Source of the DNA: Exiguobacterium sp. FSL W8-0210
GTDB lineage: Bacteria; Bacillota; Bacilli; Exiguobacteriales; Exiguobacteriaceae
Assembly (NCBI RefSeq): GCF_038006045.1
Contig: NZ_JBBOUK010000001.1
Location: 3,017,001-3,081,000, forward strand
Direction: 5' to 3'
Length of the DNA: 64,000 nt
Shown here: in pieces, positions 8,492 through 18,527 of the stretch
How the letters are laid out: every line of letters starts with the position of its first letter
Position numbering within the stretch: the stretch's first letter is position 1
Notes under the pieces: generated by a model
Told to the model about the DNA's origin: nothing
Database searches by the model: none
What the model saw: only the letters and a program-made list of their open reading frames with translations
Made by a program: the position numbers and the translations under genes

Positions 8492-9361
8492 TTAGTTTTT
8501 TTCTTGTGTCGTACCGTCAGGAATCGGTAGTTGAACCATACTCCCTGATCCACTGACGAGTGGTGATTTCCCGTCCCACTTCTTGACAGCTTCGTATTGA
8601 ATCATTTCTTTCGTCAACGTCTTCTGTAATTCTTTTTGTGCTTTTGCCAACCCTTGAGCTTCGATCAAACGCGCATCGGCTGCTCCTTTTGCTTCTACGC
8701 GAAGACGTTCTGCCTCTGCTTTAGCGATTTCAAGATCCGTTTTCTTTTTATCGAGTTCCTGCGACGCTTTGACACGCGCATCGATTGCTTCCTGTGTCTT
8801 TTCATCTGGTTTTGGTGCACCGAGTGCGACATCCTCGATGATGAAACCGATATCCTTGACGTCTTCTGCAAACTGCGTCTGAATGCTCGTCGAGACGTTT
8901 CCTGATTTTTCACCGAACAGTTCAAGGACGGTAACTTTCGAGATTTGCTCACGCGACGCATCATAGAGTCGTTGTTTCAAGTAACCTTTGGCAATCTCAT
9001 CGATTTCGATCGGTCCGAACTTGTTGAAGACTTTCGTCACCTTATCCGGTGAGACGGAGAAGCTGTATGTAAAGTCAACGACGATGTTCTTTCCATCCTT
9101 GGTTGCAAGTGTCATGTTCTCAAGCGACTTCGTCTGTGTCCGGATCGGATACTCCGTCACCCGCGTGATTGGTGAAACGACATGCCAGCCTTGTGATAAC
9201 GTCTCATCTTTGACACCGCTTGACGGGGTATAAACGACACCAACTTGTCCGGGTTCGATTTGTTCGACGACGAACGGCGTTGTAGCCAGCAGGGCTAATA
9301 CAAGTACACCGGCGATGATCATCGATGGACGAATTTTTTTCTTCGGTTTGATTTCTCTCAT
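8492..9361 (-). CDS. SPFH/prohibitin-domain membrane protein
   Basis: 289 residues. Basic N-terminus (REIKPKKKIRP), one membrane helix at about 14-32, then an SPFH/prohibitin domain (EQIEPGQVGVVYTPSSGV and on). A long Lys/Glu/Ala-rich coiled coil covers ~195-255 and the tail is polar. Prohibitin-like proteins oligomerise on the membrane and scaffold or modulate proteases; the specific partner is unknown. Its ATG overlaps the TGA of the upstream 34-residue ORF (ATGA), and its RBS (AAAGGAGA) lies inside that ORF, so translation is probably coupled. Confidence 0.85.
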   Translation of the reverse strand: MREIKPKKKIRPSMIIAGVLVLALLATTPFVVEQIEPGQVGVVYTPSSGVKDETLSQGWHVVSPITRVTEYPIRTQTKSLENMTLATKDGKNIVVDFTYSFSVSPDKVTKVFNKFGPIEIDEIAKGYLKQRLYDASREQISKVTVLELFGEKSGNVSTSIQTQFAEDVKDIGFIIEDVALGAPKPDEKTQEAIDARVKASQELDKKKTDLEIAKAEAERLRVEAKGAADARLIEAQGLAKAQKELQKTLTKEMIQYEAVKKWDGKSPLVSGSGSMVQLPIPDGTTQEKN

Positions 9362-9462
9362 TCTGAATCTCCTTTATCAATCTTTTCTTGGATATAGCGA
9401 TAGAGTTCCATGCCAAGCAAAACGATGAGGGCGAAAAACAATAACGTGAAAAAGATGGCCAT
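9358..9462 (-). CDS. 34-residue membrane microprotein upstream of the SPFH gene
   Basis: ATG at 9462 is preceded by a very strong GAGGAGGGG. The product begins MAIFFTLLFFALIVLLGMEL, a single hydrophobic helix at residues 2-17, followed by a charged tail YRYIQEKIDKGDSE. The stop TGA overlaps the start of the SPFH gene by the ATGA tetranucleotide. The strong RBS, coupling and clean membrane topology argue for a real gene. Function unknown; a small accessory subunit of the SPFH assembly is the obvious guess. Confidence 0.75.
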   Translation of the reverse strand: MAIFFTLLFFALIVLLGMELYRYIQEKIDKGDSE

Positions 9463-9624
9463 CTAACCCCTCCTCTAGCGAATTCCTTACTTTCTTCTAC
9501 GCATCCATCTGGAAAATGTTTCATTATTTTAAATGTCCGGTTGCTTATTTTTAATTTCTGTCCTAATATGGAAAGAACTTTGCCTGCTCTACGACAGATC
9601 ATGATTTGTGGTACACTCGAATGA

Positions 9625-11283
<1,659 letters not shown>

Positions 11284-11286
11284 TTT

Positions 11287-11323
11287 TAAAAGAGACCGGA
11301 ACTGTCGTTTCGGTCTCTTTTTT
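11287..11323 (+). terminator. Terminator between ABC-F and Nudix genes
   Basis: Stem AGAGACCG (11291-11298) with CGGTCTCT (11311-11318), followed by T6. The Nudix RBS AAGGAGGA starts just after it. Confidence 0.85.
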
Positions 11324-11348
11324 GAACACGTTGAAGGAGGAATGCGAT

Positions 11349-11729
11349 ATGCGACATCGCGTATGCGCTGCGTTGATTGAAGAGCAACAGATTCTAATGG
11401 TCGAGTTACATACCCCTTCCCGGACATTTTGGACGTTACCCGGCGGAGGTGTCGAGAACGGTGAAACTAAAGAGCATGCCGTCGTGCGAGAAGTGTTAGA
11501 AGAAACGCATCTTCACGTCACGGTCGAACGGAAACTTTACGAGATTTCAATGGATCAAGGAACAGAGACATGTTTTCTCGTTCGCCGTGTCTTAGATAGT
11601 CCTGAACCTCGACTCGGGATCGATCCTGAACTATCGCTTGATCAACAAGAATTACGAGCTGTTCGGTTTCGACCATTAAAGGAGCTTCAAGATGATTCAC
11701 AGATTTCTCGTTTGCGTCGACTATCGTAA
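11349..11729 (+). CDS. Nudix hydrolase
   Basis: 126 residues from ATG 11349, with AAGGAGGA just upstream; the open frame back to 11280 runs through a terminator and is not the start. Nudix box present: GGGVENGETKEHAVVREVLEETHL, with G, E and REVLEE residues in register. It hydrolyses an unidentified nucleoside diphosphate derivative. It follows the ABC-F terminator and is probably transcribed by read-through or a weak local promoter. Confidence 0.82.
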   Translation: MRHRVCAALIEEQQILMVELHTPSRTFWTLPGGGVENGETKEHAVVREVLEETHLHVTVERKLYEISMDQGTETCFLVRRVLDSPEPRLGIDPELSLDQQELRAVRFRPLKELQDDSQISRLRRLS

Positions 11730-11955
11730 CGATATAATCTTTGGATTAAATGAAAATTTAATAACCGTATTTATACTTAAAAATAGTAGTCGGTAACTAA
11801 GCTTTTTGATAATCCAAAATCGCTCGATCCAGCGATAGAAAACGAGAACGTTATCAAGGTGTCGACTGCCTATCCGTTTTACCGAGTGGTCACAAATCGT
11901 ATACGAATCGATAAGATATGAAAAAACGGATTTTCAGGCGCGGGAATCCGTTTTT
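11730..11955. other. Intergenic region with a hairpin only
   Basis: 226 bp of AT-rich DNA between convergent genes. Apart from the hairpin at 11921-11956, no gene, repeat or clear regulatory motif was seen. Confidence 0.6.
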
Positions 11956-11956
11956 T
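11921..11956 (-). terminator. Terminator for the SRPBCC gene, probably bidirectional
   Basis: AAAAAACGGATT (11921-11932) pairs with AATCCGTTTTTT (11945-11956). It abuts the stop codon of the minus-strand gene. Confidence 0.85.
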
Positions 11957-12423
11957 CATGCATTGTTCTTCTTTTGTTTCGCTGCCTCTTCTTCGACACG
12001 TTGCAACAAGGCCTGAACAATTTTCTCGTTTTCTCGTTCGCCACCGAGTGACAAGAGACTTTTCCCAACGAAGTTTGCCCCTTCATTTTTTCCTGTATAA
12101 ATCAACAGACAACGAGCGTGTCCAAGTGGTTTGAGCGTAAACGTCATCTCAATCTTAAATATTTTAGCTAACGTGAATCCAATCGTATTTTGTTTAAAGT
12201 CCGGCTCATTCGTATAGGCTAAATCGGTCACGATGTAGGTTTCGAGTCGGTTGCCCTGCATGTACGTTTGACGATACGTCGAACCGACGACACCCGGTTT
12301 TCGTTCAATCACCTCATGCTGGACGACGTTTGGAATCAAACGCTGCAATCGCGTGTGATCAAACAAGTGCCATGCTTCCTCAATCGGGATATCGAGCTGT
12401 CGTTCTTCTCTCCACGTAATCAT
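11956..12423 (-). CDS. SRPBCC/START-fold family protein (polyketide-cyclase-like)
   Basis: 155 residues from ATG 12423, preceded by AAGGGGGCGG. The N-terminus WREERQLDIPIEEAWHLFDHTRL is the typical first strand and helices of the SRPBCC fold, and the long C-terminal helix (ENEKIVQALLQRVEEEAAKQKK) closes the ligand cavity. These proteins bind small hydrophobic ligands; no ligand can be inferred. It lies 77 bp downstream of the ATP-grasp gene on the same strand. No hairpin was noted between, so co-transcription with that operon is possible but unproven. Confidence 0.75.
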   Translation of the reverse strand: MITWREERQLDIPIEEAWHLFDHTRLQRLIPNVVQHEVIERKPGVVGSTYRQTYMQGNRLETYIVTDLAYTNEPDFKQNTIGFTLAKIFKIEMTFTLKPLGHARCLLIYTGKNEGANFVGKSLLSLGGERENEKIVQALLQRVEEEAAKQKKNNA

Positions 12424-12499
12424 AGATCCGCCCCCTTTTCTATAGAAATACCCTGTCATCCGGTCTTGTAACGTCCGGTGACAGGGCGGGAGCAGATTC

Positions 12500-13447
12500 T
12501 TATTTTACTGTGCTTGTTTCAAGGGCTGCACCGAGGAACTTCGCTAGTTCGAGCATGCCGTAGCGTCCTGCAGCTGCCTCGGCATCCGAATTATAGTTCG
12601 TATTCGTATTGACGTCATACGTATAGATCGTACCTGACGCATCCTTAATGAACTCGATGCCTGCGACCGCGATTTGGTTCGCTTGGAGGAATGCTTCATA
12701 CTTTTGGATGATCGGGTCATCGAAGCCTTCAACGATTTGGAACTTCATCGGTGTTTGTGGCGCTTCTTCACCAACTGGGCAGAACAAGTCGTCGATCACA
12801 CATGCATCCGCTGGGCAAAGCTCAAAACCTTCTGATGTATCGACTCGAACCGCGTAGACCAACTTTCCACCTACGAACTCACAACGTGTGATGTACGGTT
12901 CTGGTGCTTGAATATACTCTTGAATCAACGTGATGCCATCGACTGGTTCGTCGAATGTCGGACCGTCGAGATAAGCTTCAAGTGCTTCAATCGAATGGAA
13001 TAACTGGACGCCGAGACCTTTCCCTGCACGGTTGTGTTTCGTGATGAATGACGAAACACCGATCTCTTTTGCTGCTTGTACGATTTGATCGCGTCCGACG
13101 GCAGCCGTCGTCTTCGGTACACGAATCCCAGCCTTCCGCAACGCCGTGTATTGATTGACTTTGCTGACTTCAAGACGAAGCGCACGCGTTCCGTTAAAGA
13201 CGGTCCGGTCATGCTCTTCTAACCAAGCGAGGACCCCTTCCGTCAACTCCGGCGCGTAACGATGCCCCCGCGTATGCGAAGACGCACTCATACGACTGTA
13301 AAAGACACCTTCTGGCGGCAGTTCATCTAACGGTACGATTCCTTCATTTAAGTGCCACTGCTCGTACGGCAACTTGAGTTCTTCGAGACGTTTGATGAGA
13401 TGATCCGTCCATTCTTGGTTTTCGTGGAGAATATGAATTTTCGTCAT
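12500..13447 (-). CDS. ATP-grasp ligase, RimK-like
   Basis: 315 residues. The ATP-grasp fold is recognisable from the phosphate-binding loop ITKHNRAGKGLGVQLF, the adenine-region segment TLIQEYIQAPEPYITRCEF, and the metal-binding pair in GIEFI and YDVNTNTNYN near the C-terminus. Family members join a carboxylate, activated as acyl phosphate, to an amine or thiol. The substrate is unknown. Its ATG overlaps the stop of the upstream monooxygenase by 4 bp, so both are made together and both lie behind a SAM-I riboswitch. That ties it to sulfur or methionine metabolism by context only. Confidence 0.8.
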   Translation of the reverse strand: MTKIHILHENQEWTDHLIKRLEELKLPYEQWHLNEGIVPLDELPPEGVFYSRMSASSHTRGHRYAPELTEGVLAWLEEHDRTVFNGTRALRLEVSKVNQYTALRKAGIRVPKTTAAVGRDQIVQAAKEIGVSSFITKHNRAGKGLGVQLFHSIEALEAYLDGPTFDEPVDGITLIQEYIQAPEPYITRCEFVGGKLVYAVRVDTSEGFELCPADACVIDDLFCPVGEEAPQTPMKFQIVEGFDDPIIQKYEAFLQANQIAVAGIEFIKDASGTIYTYDVNTNTNYNSDAEAAAGRYGMLELAKFLGAALETSTVK

Positions 13448-14502
13448 GATTGTTGACCTACCTTTCGTTTCGCTTCGACCAGTGGCATTACGTCACAAGC
13501 AAAGCGTTCCATTTCTTCAAGTTGTGGTGAGAATTGTAACAAGAGTAACGTGACACCAACGGCTTCGAACGCTAGAATCCGTTCGGCAATCTGTTCTGGT
13601 GTTCCGATCAAGTTCGGTCGCAGACCACGGTTCGAAACGGAATAATCATTTCGCTCGACCTGTTGTTCCAGTTGCGATTTACTGATGAAATCTTGATAAC
13701 CGGCATAACCGGCGCTGTCTTCCTTGACGTCCGTGATGCGTTGCCACTCAAGAAGCGCTTCTTCTTCCGTATCCCGACAAATGATGTAGGCAGCAAGACC
13801 GAAGCTCTCAAGCGGTGCGTGTCCCGTCGCTTCCCGGCGTATTTTCATGTCATTGATTTTATGAGCTACTTCTTCAACAGTGCCTCCATGCATGACGTAG
13901 GCATCACAATGTTCGACGATCGTCCGTTTTCCGGCTTCACTTTCTCCACCAGCGTAGAGCTTAATTCCCGGACGCTGGACAGGTTTCGGATGGAGTTCTG
14001 CCTGTTCGATCGTGTAGTGATGACCGAAGAAGCTGTACGGTGACGCATCTGCCCATAGTCCTTTCATGACCGTGACGAACTCTTCCGTCCGGGCATAGCG
14101 CTCATCATGTGCAGTAAAAATACCGTTGTATTGTTTTGCTTCTTCTGCCCACCAGGCTGAGACGACATTGAGCGTAAATCGCCCTCCACTCAACTGATCG
14201 ATGTTTGCCGCCATCTTCGCCGTCGTCGCTGGATTATGGAACCCGGGACGAACCGCTGTCATGATCTCAAGGCGTTCTGTTGTTGCAGCAATCGCCGCTG
14301 CCGTTGTCCATGCCTCAAGACTCGGTTCCTTGATGCCTTTGATATCGTTCAAGTTCAATTCCGCAATCAACGTCGTCGAGAAGCCGATGCGTTCAGCTGT
14401 TTGTGCGACTTGTTTCGCATAATCGAATGTTGCTGGCATCTGTTCATCCTCGACGTTACGTAGCCATCCCCCAAAAATCGGTAACCAAAAACCATACTCC
14501 AC
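13444..14502 (-). CDS. LLM-class flavin-dependent monooxygenase, SfnG/SsuD-like
   Basis: 352 residues from GTG 14502, with AAGGGGGA 7 nt before it. Bacterial luciferase-like TIM barrel: EYGFWLPIFGGW, AATTERLEIMTAVRPGFHNPATTAKMAANID, and the diagnostic C-terminal NLIGTPEQIAERI. The sequence most resembles dimethyl-sulfone monooxygenase SfnG and alkanesulfonate monooxygenases, which use FMNH2 to release sulfite or sulfinate. A C-S cleaving role is therefore likely; the substrate is inference. First gene of an operon controlled by the SAM-I riboswitch at 14580-14681, so it should be switched on when SAM is low. No flavin reductase gene is adjacent. Confidence 0.85.
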   Translation of the reverse strand: MEYGFWLPIFGGWLRNVEDEQMPATFDYAKQVAQTAERIGFSTTLIAELNLNDIKGIKEPSLEAWTTAAAIAATTERLEIMTAVRPGFHNPATTAKMAANIDQLSGGRFTLNVVSAWWAEEAKQYNGIFTAHDERYARTEEFVTVMKGLWADASPYSFFGHHYTIEQAELHPKPVQRPGIKLYAGGESEAGKRTIVEHCDAYVMHGGTVEEVAHKINDMKIRREATGHAPLESFGLAAYIICRDTEEEALLEWQRITDVKEDSAGYAGYQDFISKSQLEQQVERNDYSVSNRGLRPNLIGTPEQIAERILAFEAVGVTLLLLQFSPQLEEMERFACDVMPLVEAKRKVGQQS

Positions 14503-14521
14503 TCCATCGTCCCCCTTATGA

Positions 14522-14557
14522 TAAAAAAAACGCTCTTTTCGAAGTTCGAAAAGAGCG
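14522..14557 (-). terminator. Expression-platform terminator of SAM-I riboswitch
   Basis: Perfect stem CGCTCTTTTCGAA / TTCGAAAAGAGCG (14531-14557), followed on the minus strand by a long U-run, between the aptamer and the GTG start of the monooxygenase. Confidence 0.92.
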
Positions 14558-14579
14558 ACGGTATCTTGTCCTGTCCGCT

Positions 14580-14681
14580 CTTATCTTCAGAAGGTATCCC
14601 TTCCTGGAAGTAGCACCTTCCGCCATAGCGGCGGGGTTGCTGAAGTGTCTTCGGGCCAGTCCCTCGACTTCTCTAGATAAG
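14580..14681 (-). promoter_or_regulatory. SAM-I (S-box) riboswitch aptamer
   Basis: On the minus strand the RNA reads CTTATCTAGAGAAG, then GAGGGACTGGCCC, a CAGCAACCCC segment, GGTGCTACTTCC, and closes with GAAGATAAG. These are the conserved S-box blocks, including the kink-turn region and the P1 pair CTTATC/GATAAG. With the downstream terminator it should act as an OFF switch when SAM is abundant. Confidence 0.95.
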
Positions 14682-14760
14682 ATGTATTGCATTCATCGTA
14701 CAGAATTCATTGAACTAAAGCAACCATTAAACCGTCTTTTCCTATCGGATTTATCCCTAA

Positions 14761-14788
14761 AGAAAAATCCCGACGTGATGTCGGGATT
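14761..14788 (-). terminator. Terminator of the DUF975-like gene
   Basis: Stem AATCCCGAC / GTCGGGATT at 14766-14788, with a U-run on the minus strand, just past the stop at 14794. Confidence 0.85.
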
Positions 14789-14793
14789 CGGAA

Positions 14794-15432
14794 TTAGTAT
14801 GGTGCGACGAAATCTGATGTCTGCTCTGGCGCTTGCTCCCCACGAATACGATCGTAGAATTTGGCAAGCGTGACACTGAAGTATGGTCCGACCCATAGGA
14901 CAGCAAGACCAAGCGTAACAATGACAAGCAACGCCCAACCGATAAACGATAAGAAGAGCAAGAATGCTTCCATCTTGTGTCCATCCATGAGTTGCCGTGA
15001 GCGTGTGATGGCCTCGAGAATACCGATCGATGGTTCATCCCGAAGGATGTAGAACGTCAACAAGTAAGAGAATGACTTGATGATACCAGGGATGATTAAG
15101 AGTAACGTCCAGAGCGCGATAAAGATGAACTGAACAATGGCCAGCCCCACCACTTTCAGGAACATACCATATGGCTCAAACAAATCCGTCACTTTCGTTT
15201 CTTCGCCACGAGCAATCGACATGGCAATCCATGTCCAACCGACTCCTACTGGAATCAATAAAATCGACACCAATGATACAACGAGATCTATACTACTAGA
15301 CGGCTCATCGATATCCGATCCAAATAAATTAGGAACACCCTGAATAATACTAAACAGCAGAAAAGCTAGGACTGCAAATCCCCAACGACCGCTGAGCGAC
15401 TCCTTCGCTGCTTTCTTTAATTGAGATGACAT
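14794..15432 (-). CDS. DUF975-like integral membrane protein
   Basis: 212 residues from ATG 15432, preceded by AAGGAGG; the longer frame start at 15465 lacks an RBS. The N-terminus SSQLKKAAKESLSGRW is typical of the family. About five membrane helices are visible, including a GWTWIAMSIARGEE loop and the FLLFLSFIGWALLVIVTLGLAVLW pair. The cytoplasmic segment LEAITRSRQLMDGHKMEAF is conserved in this family. Function unknown. Monocistronic with its own terminator. Confidence 0.75.
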   Translation of the reverse strand: MSSQLKKAAKESLSGRWGFAVLAFLLFSIIQGVPNLFGSDIDEPSSSIDLVVSLVSILLIPVGVGWTWIAMSIARGEETKVTDLFEPYGMFLKVVGLAIVQFIFIALWTLLLIIPGIIKSFSYLLTFYILRDEPSIGILEAITRSRQLMDGHKMEAFLLFLSFIGWALLVIVTLGLAVLWVGPYFSVTLAKFYDRIRGEQAPEQTSDFVAPY

Positions 15433-15625
15433 GAGTAAGGTCCTCCTTGAAAAATAAGTTCTCACCTTACTCTACGGCTTAAAATTTCTAATGTTTCACT
15501 CTTTTTTCAATAATTTCCCGTCTCGTTGCTGGTTGAGCCAAGCACGCTCAAGTTGTCGTCCACATGTTAGAACGAACGTTGAACATCGAAGCGCTTCATC
15601 GCAAACGAAATGTCATGTTTTTCGT

Positions 15626-16411
15626 CTATGTACGCTGATATATCTCCACAGCCGGATCCTGACGCTTGTATTTCGCGACGATGACGATCAAAACCGTGAT
15701 GATCACAAGCAGGAACCAAGAAGACAATTTTCCAAGATCAACGACTGCCCAGCCTCCTTCCTGATGCGGATAGACCCAGCCTTTAAAGAACGTCACGATG
15801 TTCTCCGCGATCCAAATGAAAAAGGCAATCAGTAAAAAGGATAGGACGAGCGGCATCCGGTAGATCGTCTGCTCGATCGTAAAATGAACCCATGACTTAT
15901 AGAAGACAAGGACGACGAGGACCATCAATAGCCAGCGTGCATCGAAGATCCAATGGTGGGTGAAGAAGTTGAGATAGACGAGACTGCCGACGCTGATCGC
16001 AAGCCAAGGCGGTGGAAATGCTGTGAAGCGTAAATGAAATCTTCGGAACGCTTGACAGACATAACTTGCGACACTTGCATACATGAATCCTGCATACAAG
16101 GGAACACCAGCCACTTTCGTTAGAGCCTGTTCCGGATAACTCCAAGACCCAACGTTCACCTTGAACAGTTCAAGTGCTAGACCAATCACGTGAAAGAGTA
16201 AGATCAGTTTGAACTCTTCCAGCGTTTCATAACGCGTGACAAGTAAGACGATTTGGACGAGAAGACACCATAGCAACAGGAGATCGTATCGCGCGATCGG
16301 TTCAGCAGGAAGATAACGTGAAAGAGCAAGCGCTGCGAAAATCATGACGGGAAAGACACAACAGATGGCTTCTATGTATGTAAAACGAATCAGGTGCCGG
16401 ATCGCTTTCAT
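15626..16411 (-). CDS. DUF817 (YoaT-like) membrane protein
   Basis: 261 residues with about eight predicted membrane helices. The segment LALELFKVNVGSWSYPEQALTKVAGVPLYAGFMYASVASYVCQA is the hallmark of the DUF817 family. No catalytic motif with a known role is evident and the function is unknown. It is divergent from the yczE-like gene, with a 153-bp promoter region between them. The downstream 160 bp to the next gene contain no clear hairpin. Confidence 0.82.
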   Translation of the reverse strand: MKAIRHLIRFTYIEAICCVFPVMIFAALALSRYLPAEPIARYDLLLLWCLLVQIVLLVTRYETLEEFKLILLFHVIGLALELFKVNVGSWSYPEQALTKVAGVPLYAGFMYASVASYVCQAFRRFHLRFTAFPPPWLAISVGSLVYLNFFTHHWIFDARWLLMVLVVLVFYKSWVHFTIEQTIYRMPLVLSFLLIAFFIWIAENIVTFFKGWVYPHQEGGWAVVDLGKLSSWFLLVIITVLIVIVAKYKRQDPAVEIYQRT

Positions 16412-16564
16412 CCTGTCATCTCCTTTTTTCTTCAGTATACGTTTCTCTTTCGACCTTCCCCTCCTTCTTAAGATGGAAAAAACGGAAAATTTCGTCTTTC
16501 TTCTTCTACTTTCCTCATGATACAGTTAACGAATCAATTATTTTTAAGAAATGAGGTGTTAGAC

Positions 16565-17230
16565 ATGACGCGTCATCGTGCTTCCTGGTTATTACGCGCT
16601 ACGTTAAAGTGGGGACTCTTCCTACTCGGTTTATTTTTACTCGCTCTCGGCTCATCGATGATGATCACGGCTGAACTCGGTGTCTCGACGTGGGATGTAT
16701 TACATCTTGGTCTCCAAAAGAAGACGCCGCTATCCGTCGGAACGATCATCTTGCTTGTCGGTCTATTACTCGTTTTCGTGAAGTACGCGTTAGACCGCGT
16801 CACACCGCAAATCGGAACGCTCGTCAACGCGATTTTCGTCGGTGTCTTCATGAATCTTGTTCTTGGTTCTCATCTCTTACCTTCTTTTGAGTCGATCTGG
16901 TTGAATACGCTCTGGCTGATTTTCGGTATCTTCATCATTGGGATGGGCGCTGGTCTGTATGTCGCTATTGGATACGGGGCCGGTCCACGTGATGGGTTGA
17001 CGCTGACACTTGCAGAGCGCTTCGGAACGTCAATTCGTCTGATGCGGACGATCATGGAAGTCACGGCATGCGGCATCGGTTGGTTGCTTGGAGGACCTGT
17101 TTTCTTCGGTACGATCCTCTCGATTTTCCTGATCGGACCGTTCCTGCAATTTTGGTTGTTCTATTTCCGCCGGATCATTGCAGCAATTGATGCAAAAGGA
17201 CTTCCAGCGTCTGAACGCCAAATTAGCTAA
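16565..17230 (+). CDS. YczE/YyaS-family membrane protein
   Basis: 221 residues from ATG 16565 (GAGGTG upstream); the frame is open from 16517 but without RBS. Five or six membrane helices. The conserved segments SSMMITAELGVSTWDVLHLGL and GAGLYVAIGYGAGPRDGLTLTL mark the YczE family. Members are uncharacterised integral membrane proteins; Bacillus YczE was linked to antibiotic production by genetics, which does not fix a function here. Terminated at 17243-17274. Confidence 0.8.
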   Translation: MTRHRASWLLRATLKWGLFLLGLFLLALGSSMMITAELGVSTWDVLHLGLQKKTPLSVGTIILLVGLLLVFVKYALDRVTPQIGTLVNAIFVGVFMNLVLGSHLLPSFESIWLNTLWLIFGIFIIGMGAGLYVAIGYGAGPRDGLTLTLAERFGTSIRLMRTIMEVTACGIGWLLGGPVFFGTILSIFLIGPFLQFWLFYFRRIIAAIDAKGLPASERQIS

Positions 17231-17242
17231 GTCGCCTGACTC

Positions 17243-17274
17243 GATATCATTCCGCGTGAATGATATCTTTTTTT
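17243..17274 (+). terminator. Terminator after yczE-like gene
   Basis: Stem GATATCATTC / GAATGATATC (17243-17267) followed by T7. Confidence 0.9.
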
Positions 17275-17336
17275 ATGTCAGAAGCAGATAAGTTGCGTCA
17301 TCAAAATAAACACGTTATATTCGTTTACATATCAAT

Positions 17337-17352
17337 CTTTGATACGTCAAAG
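17337..17352. promoter_or_regulatory. Candidate MarR operator
   Basis: Inverted repeat CTTTGA-TACG-TCAAAG in the leader of the MarR/nitroreductase operon, 33 bp before the start codon. Placement suits autoregulation; no binding evidence. Confidence 0.35.
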
Positions 17353-17384
17353 GTTTCTTCGAACGAAGGGAAGGATGTGATGGA

Positions 17385-17840
17385 TTGAGTATTTCCTGCA
17401 CCGAAAAAGGACGTTTGATCTATGCACTCGTCTCCGTCAATAAGACGATTGCTCAAAAATTCGATCTCTGTACGGATGGTTTCAGTCAGACGCGAATGGA
17501 CCTACTTGCTCAACTACAAGTCGATCAAACGATCAGTCAAAAAGAATTGCAAAAACGCGTCAATGTCGATCACGCGGCGGTGACCCGTCACCTCAAACAC
17601 CTGGAATCGACAGGGATGATTGCTCGCGAGCGTTCAGCCGCTGACAATCGGGTGATTCTTGTTTCCTTAACGGAACAAGGGGCGACGCGCATTGCACGAT
17701 TACGCGAACAAAAAGAGGAGTTCCTCGAGAACTTACTCGAAGGATTCTCTGCTGAAGAACAACGGACGTTAGCTGAGATGATTCAACGCATCGAAGCGAA
17801 CGCCGAAACATTACCTAAATTAAAAGAGGAGTCGCTTTAA
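17385..17840 (+). CDS. MarR-family transcriptional regulator
   Basis: 151 residues. The only usable start is TTG 17385, with GGAAGG about 11 nt upstream; the nearby ATG 17379 runs into a stop. Winged helix: SQKELQKRVNVDHAAVTRHLKHLESTGMIARERSAADNRVILVSLTEQG, with the recognition helix and the wing arginine typical of MarR. Two bp separate its stop from the first nitroreductase start, so it is the first gene of that operon and probably its redox- or drug-responsive repressor. Confidence 0.9.
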   Translation: MSISCTEKGRLIYALVSVNKTIAQKFDLCTDGFSQTRMDLLAQLQVDQTISQKELQKRVNVDHAAVTRHLKHLESTGMIARERSAADNRVILVSLTEQGATRIARLREQKEEFLENLLEGFSAEEQRTLAEMIQRIEANAETLPKLKEESL

Positions 17841-17841
17841 T

Positions 17842-18477
17842 ATGGCAACGCAAACTCAAACAGACTTCATGGAAATCGTCAAAGGACGCCGTTCGATTCG
17901 TAACTACGATACAGACGTGAAGATCTCAAAAGAAGAAATGACACAAATTCTTGAAGAAGCAACACTCGCACCTTCTTCTGTCAACATGCAACCATGGCGT
18001 TTCCTCGTCATCGATAGCGAAGAAGGCAAAGCGACACTTGCACCACTCGCGAAATTCAACCAAGTCCAAGTCGAAACATCTTCTGCTGTCATCGCCGTCT
18101 TCGGTGACATGAACGCTGTTGATCAACTCGAGAACATCTACGATACAGCTGTCGCAAAAGGGCTCATGCCACAAGAAGTACGCGATCGCCAAGTACCAGC
18201 GATCCAAGGGATGTACAGCAGCGTATCAGCAAACGACTTGAAAGACAGCATCTTGATTGACTCGGGTCTCGTCTCGATGCAATTGATGCTCGTCGCTCGT
18301 GCACACGGTTATGATACAAACCCAATCGGTGGTTACGAGAAAGATCAAATCGCGGAAGCATTCGGTCTTGAAAAAGAGCGCTATGTACCAGTCATGTTGC
18401 TATCGATTGGTAAAGCAGTTGACGCAGGATACCCATCGGTTCGCCTACCGATCAACGACATCGCAGACTGGAAATAA
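17842..18477 (+). CDS. Nitroreductase-family flavoprotein, copy 1
   Basis: 211 residues. FMN-binding signature KGRRSIRNYD near the N-terminus, the SSVNMQPWRFLVI segment, and GYDTNPIGGYEKDQIAEAFGL near the C-terminus are typical of the NfsB/YdgI-type fold. Such proteins reduce nitroaromatics, quinones or flavins with NAD(P)H. It follows the MarR gene by 1 bp, with an RBS (AGAGGAG) inside the MarR 3' end. The next gene is a close paralogue. Confidence 0.9.
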   Translation: MATQTQTDFMEIVKGRRSIRNYDTDVKISKEEMTQILEEATLAPSSVNMQPWRFLVIDSEEGKATLAPLAKFNQVQVETSSAVIAVFGDMNAVDQLENIYDTAVAKGLMPQEVRDRQVPAIQGMYSSVSANDLKDSILIDSGLVSMQLMLVARAHGYDTNPIGGYEKDQIAEAFGLEKERYVPVMLLSIGKAVDAGYPSVRLPINDIADWK

Positions 18478-18527
18478 GTTTTTCACACTATAAAAAAGAG
18501 AAAACACACAAGGGAGATTGAATAATT

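Noticed and set aside
14522-14557. Large palindrome first considered as an operator
   Set aside because: With the U-run and the SAM aptamer upstream it is the riboswitch terminator.
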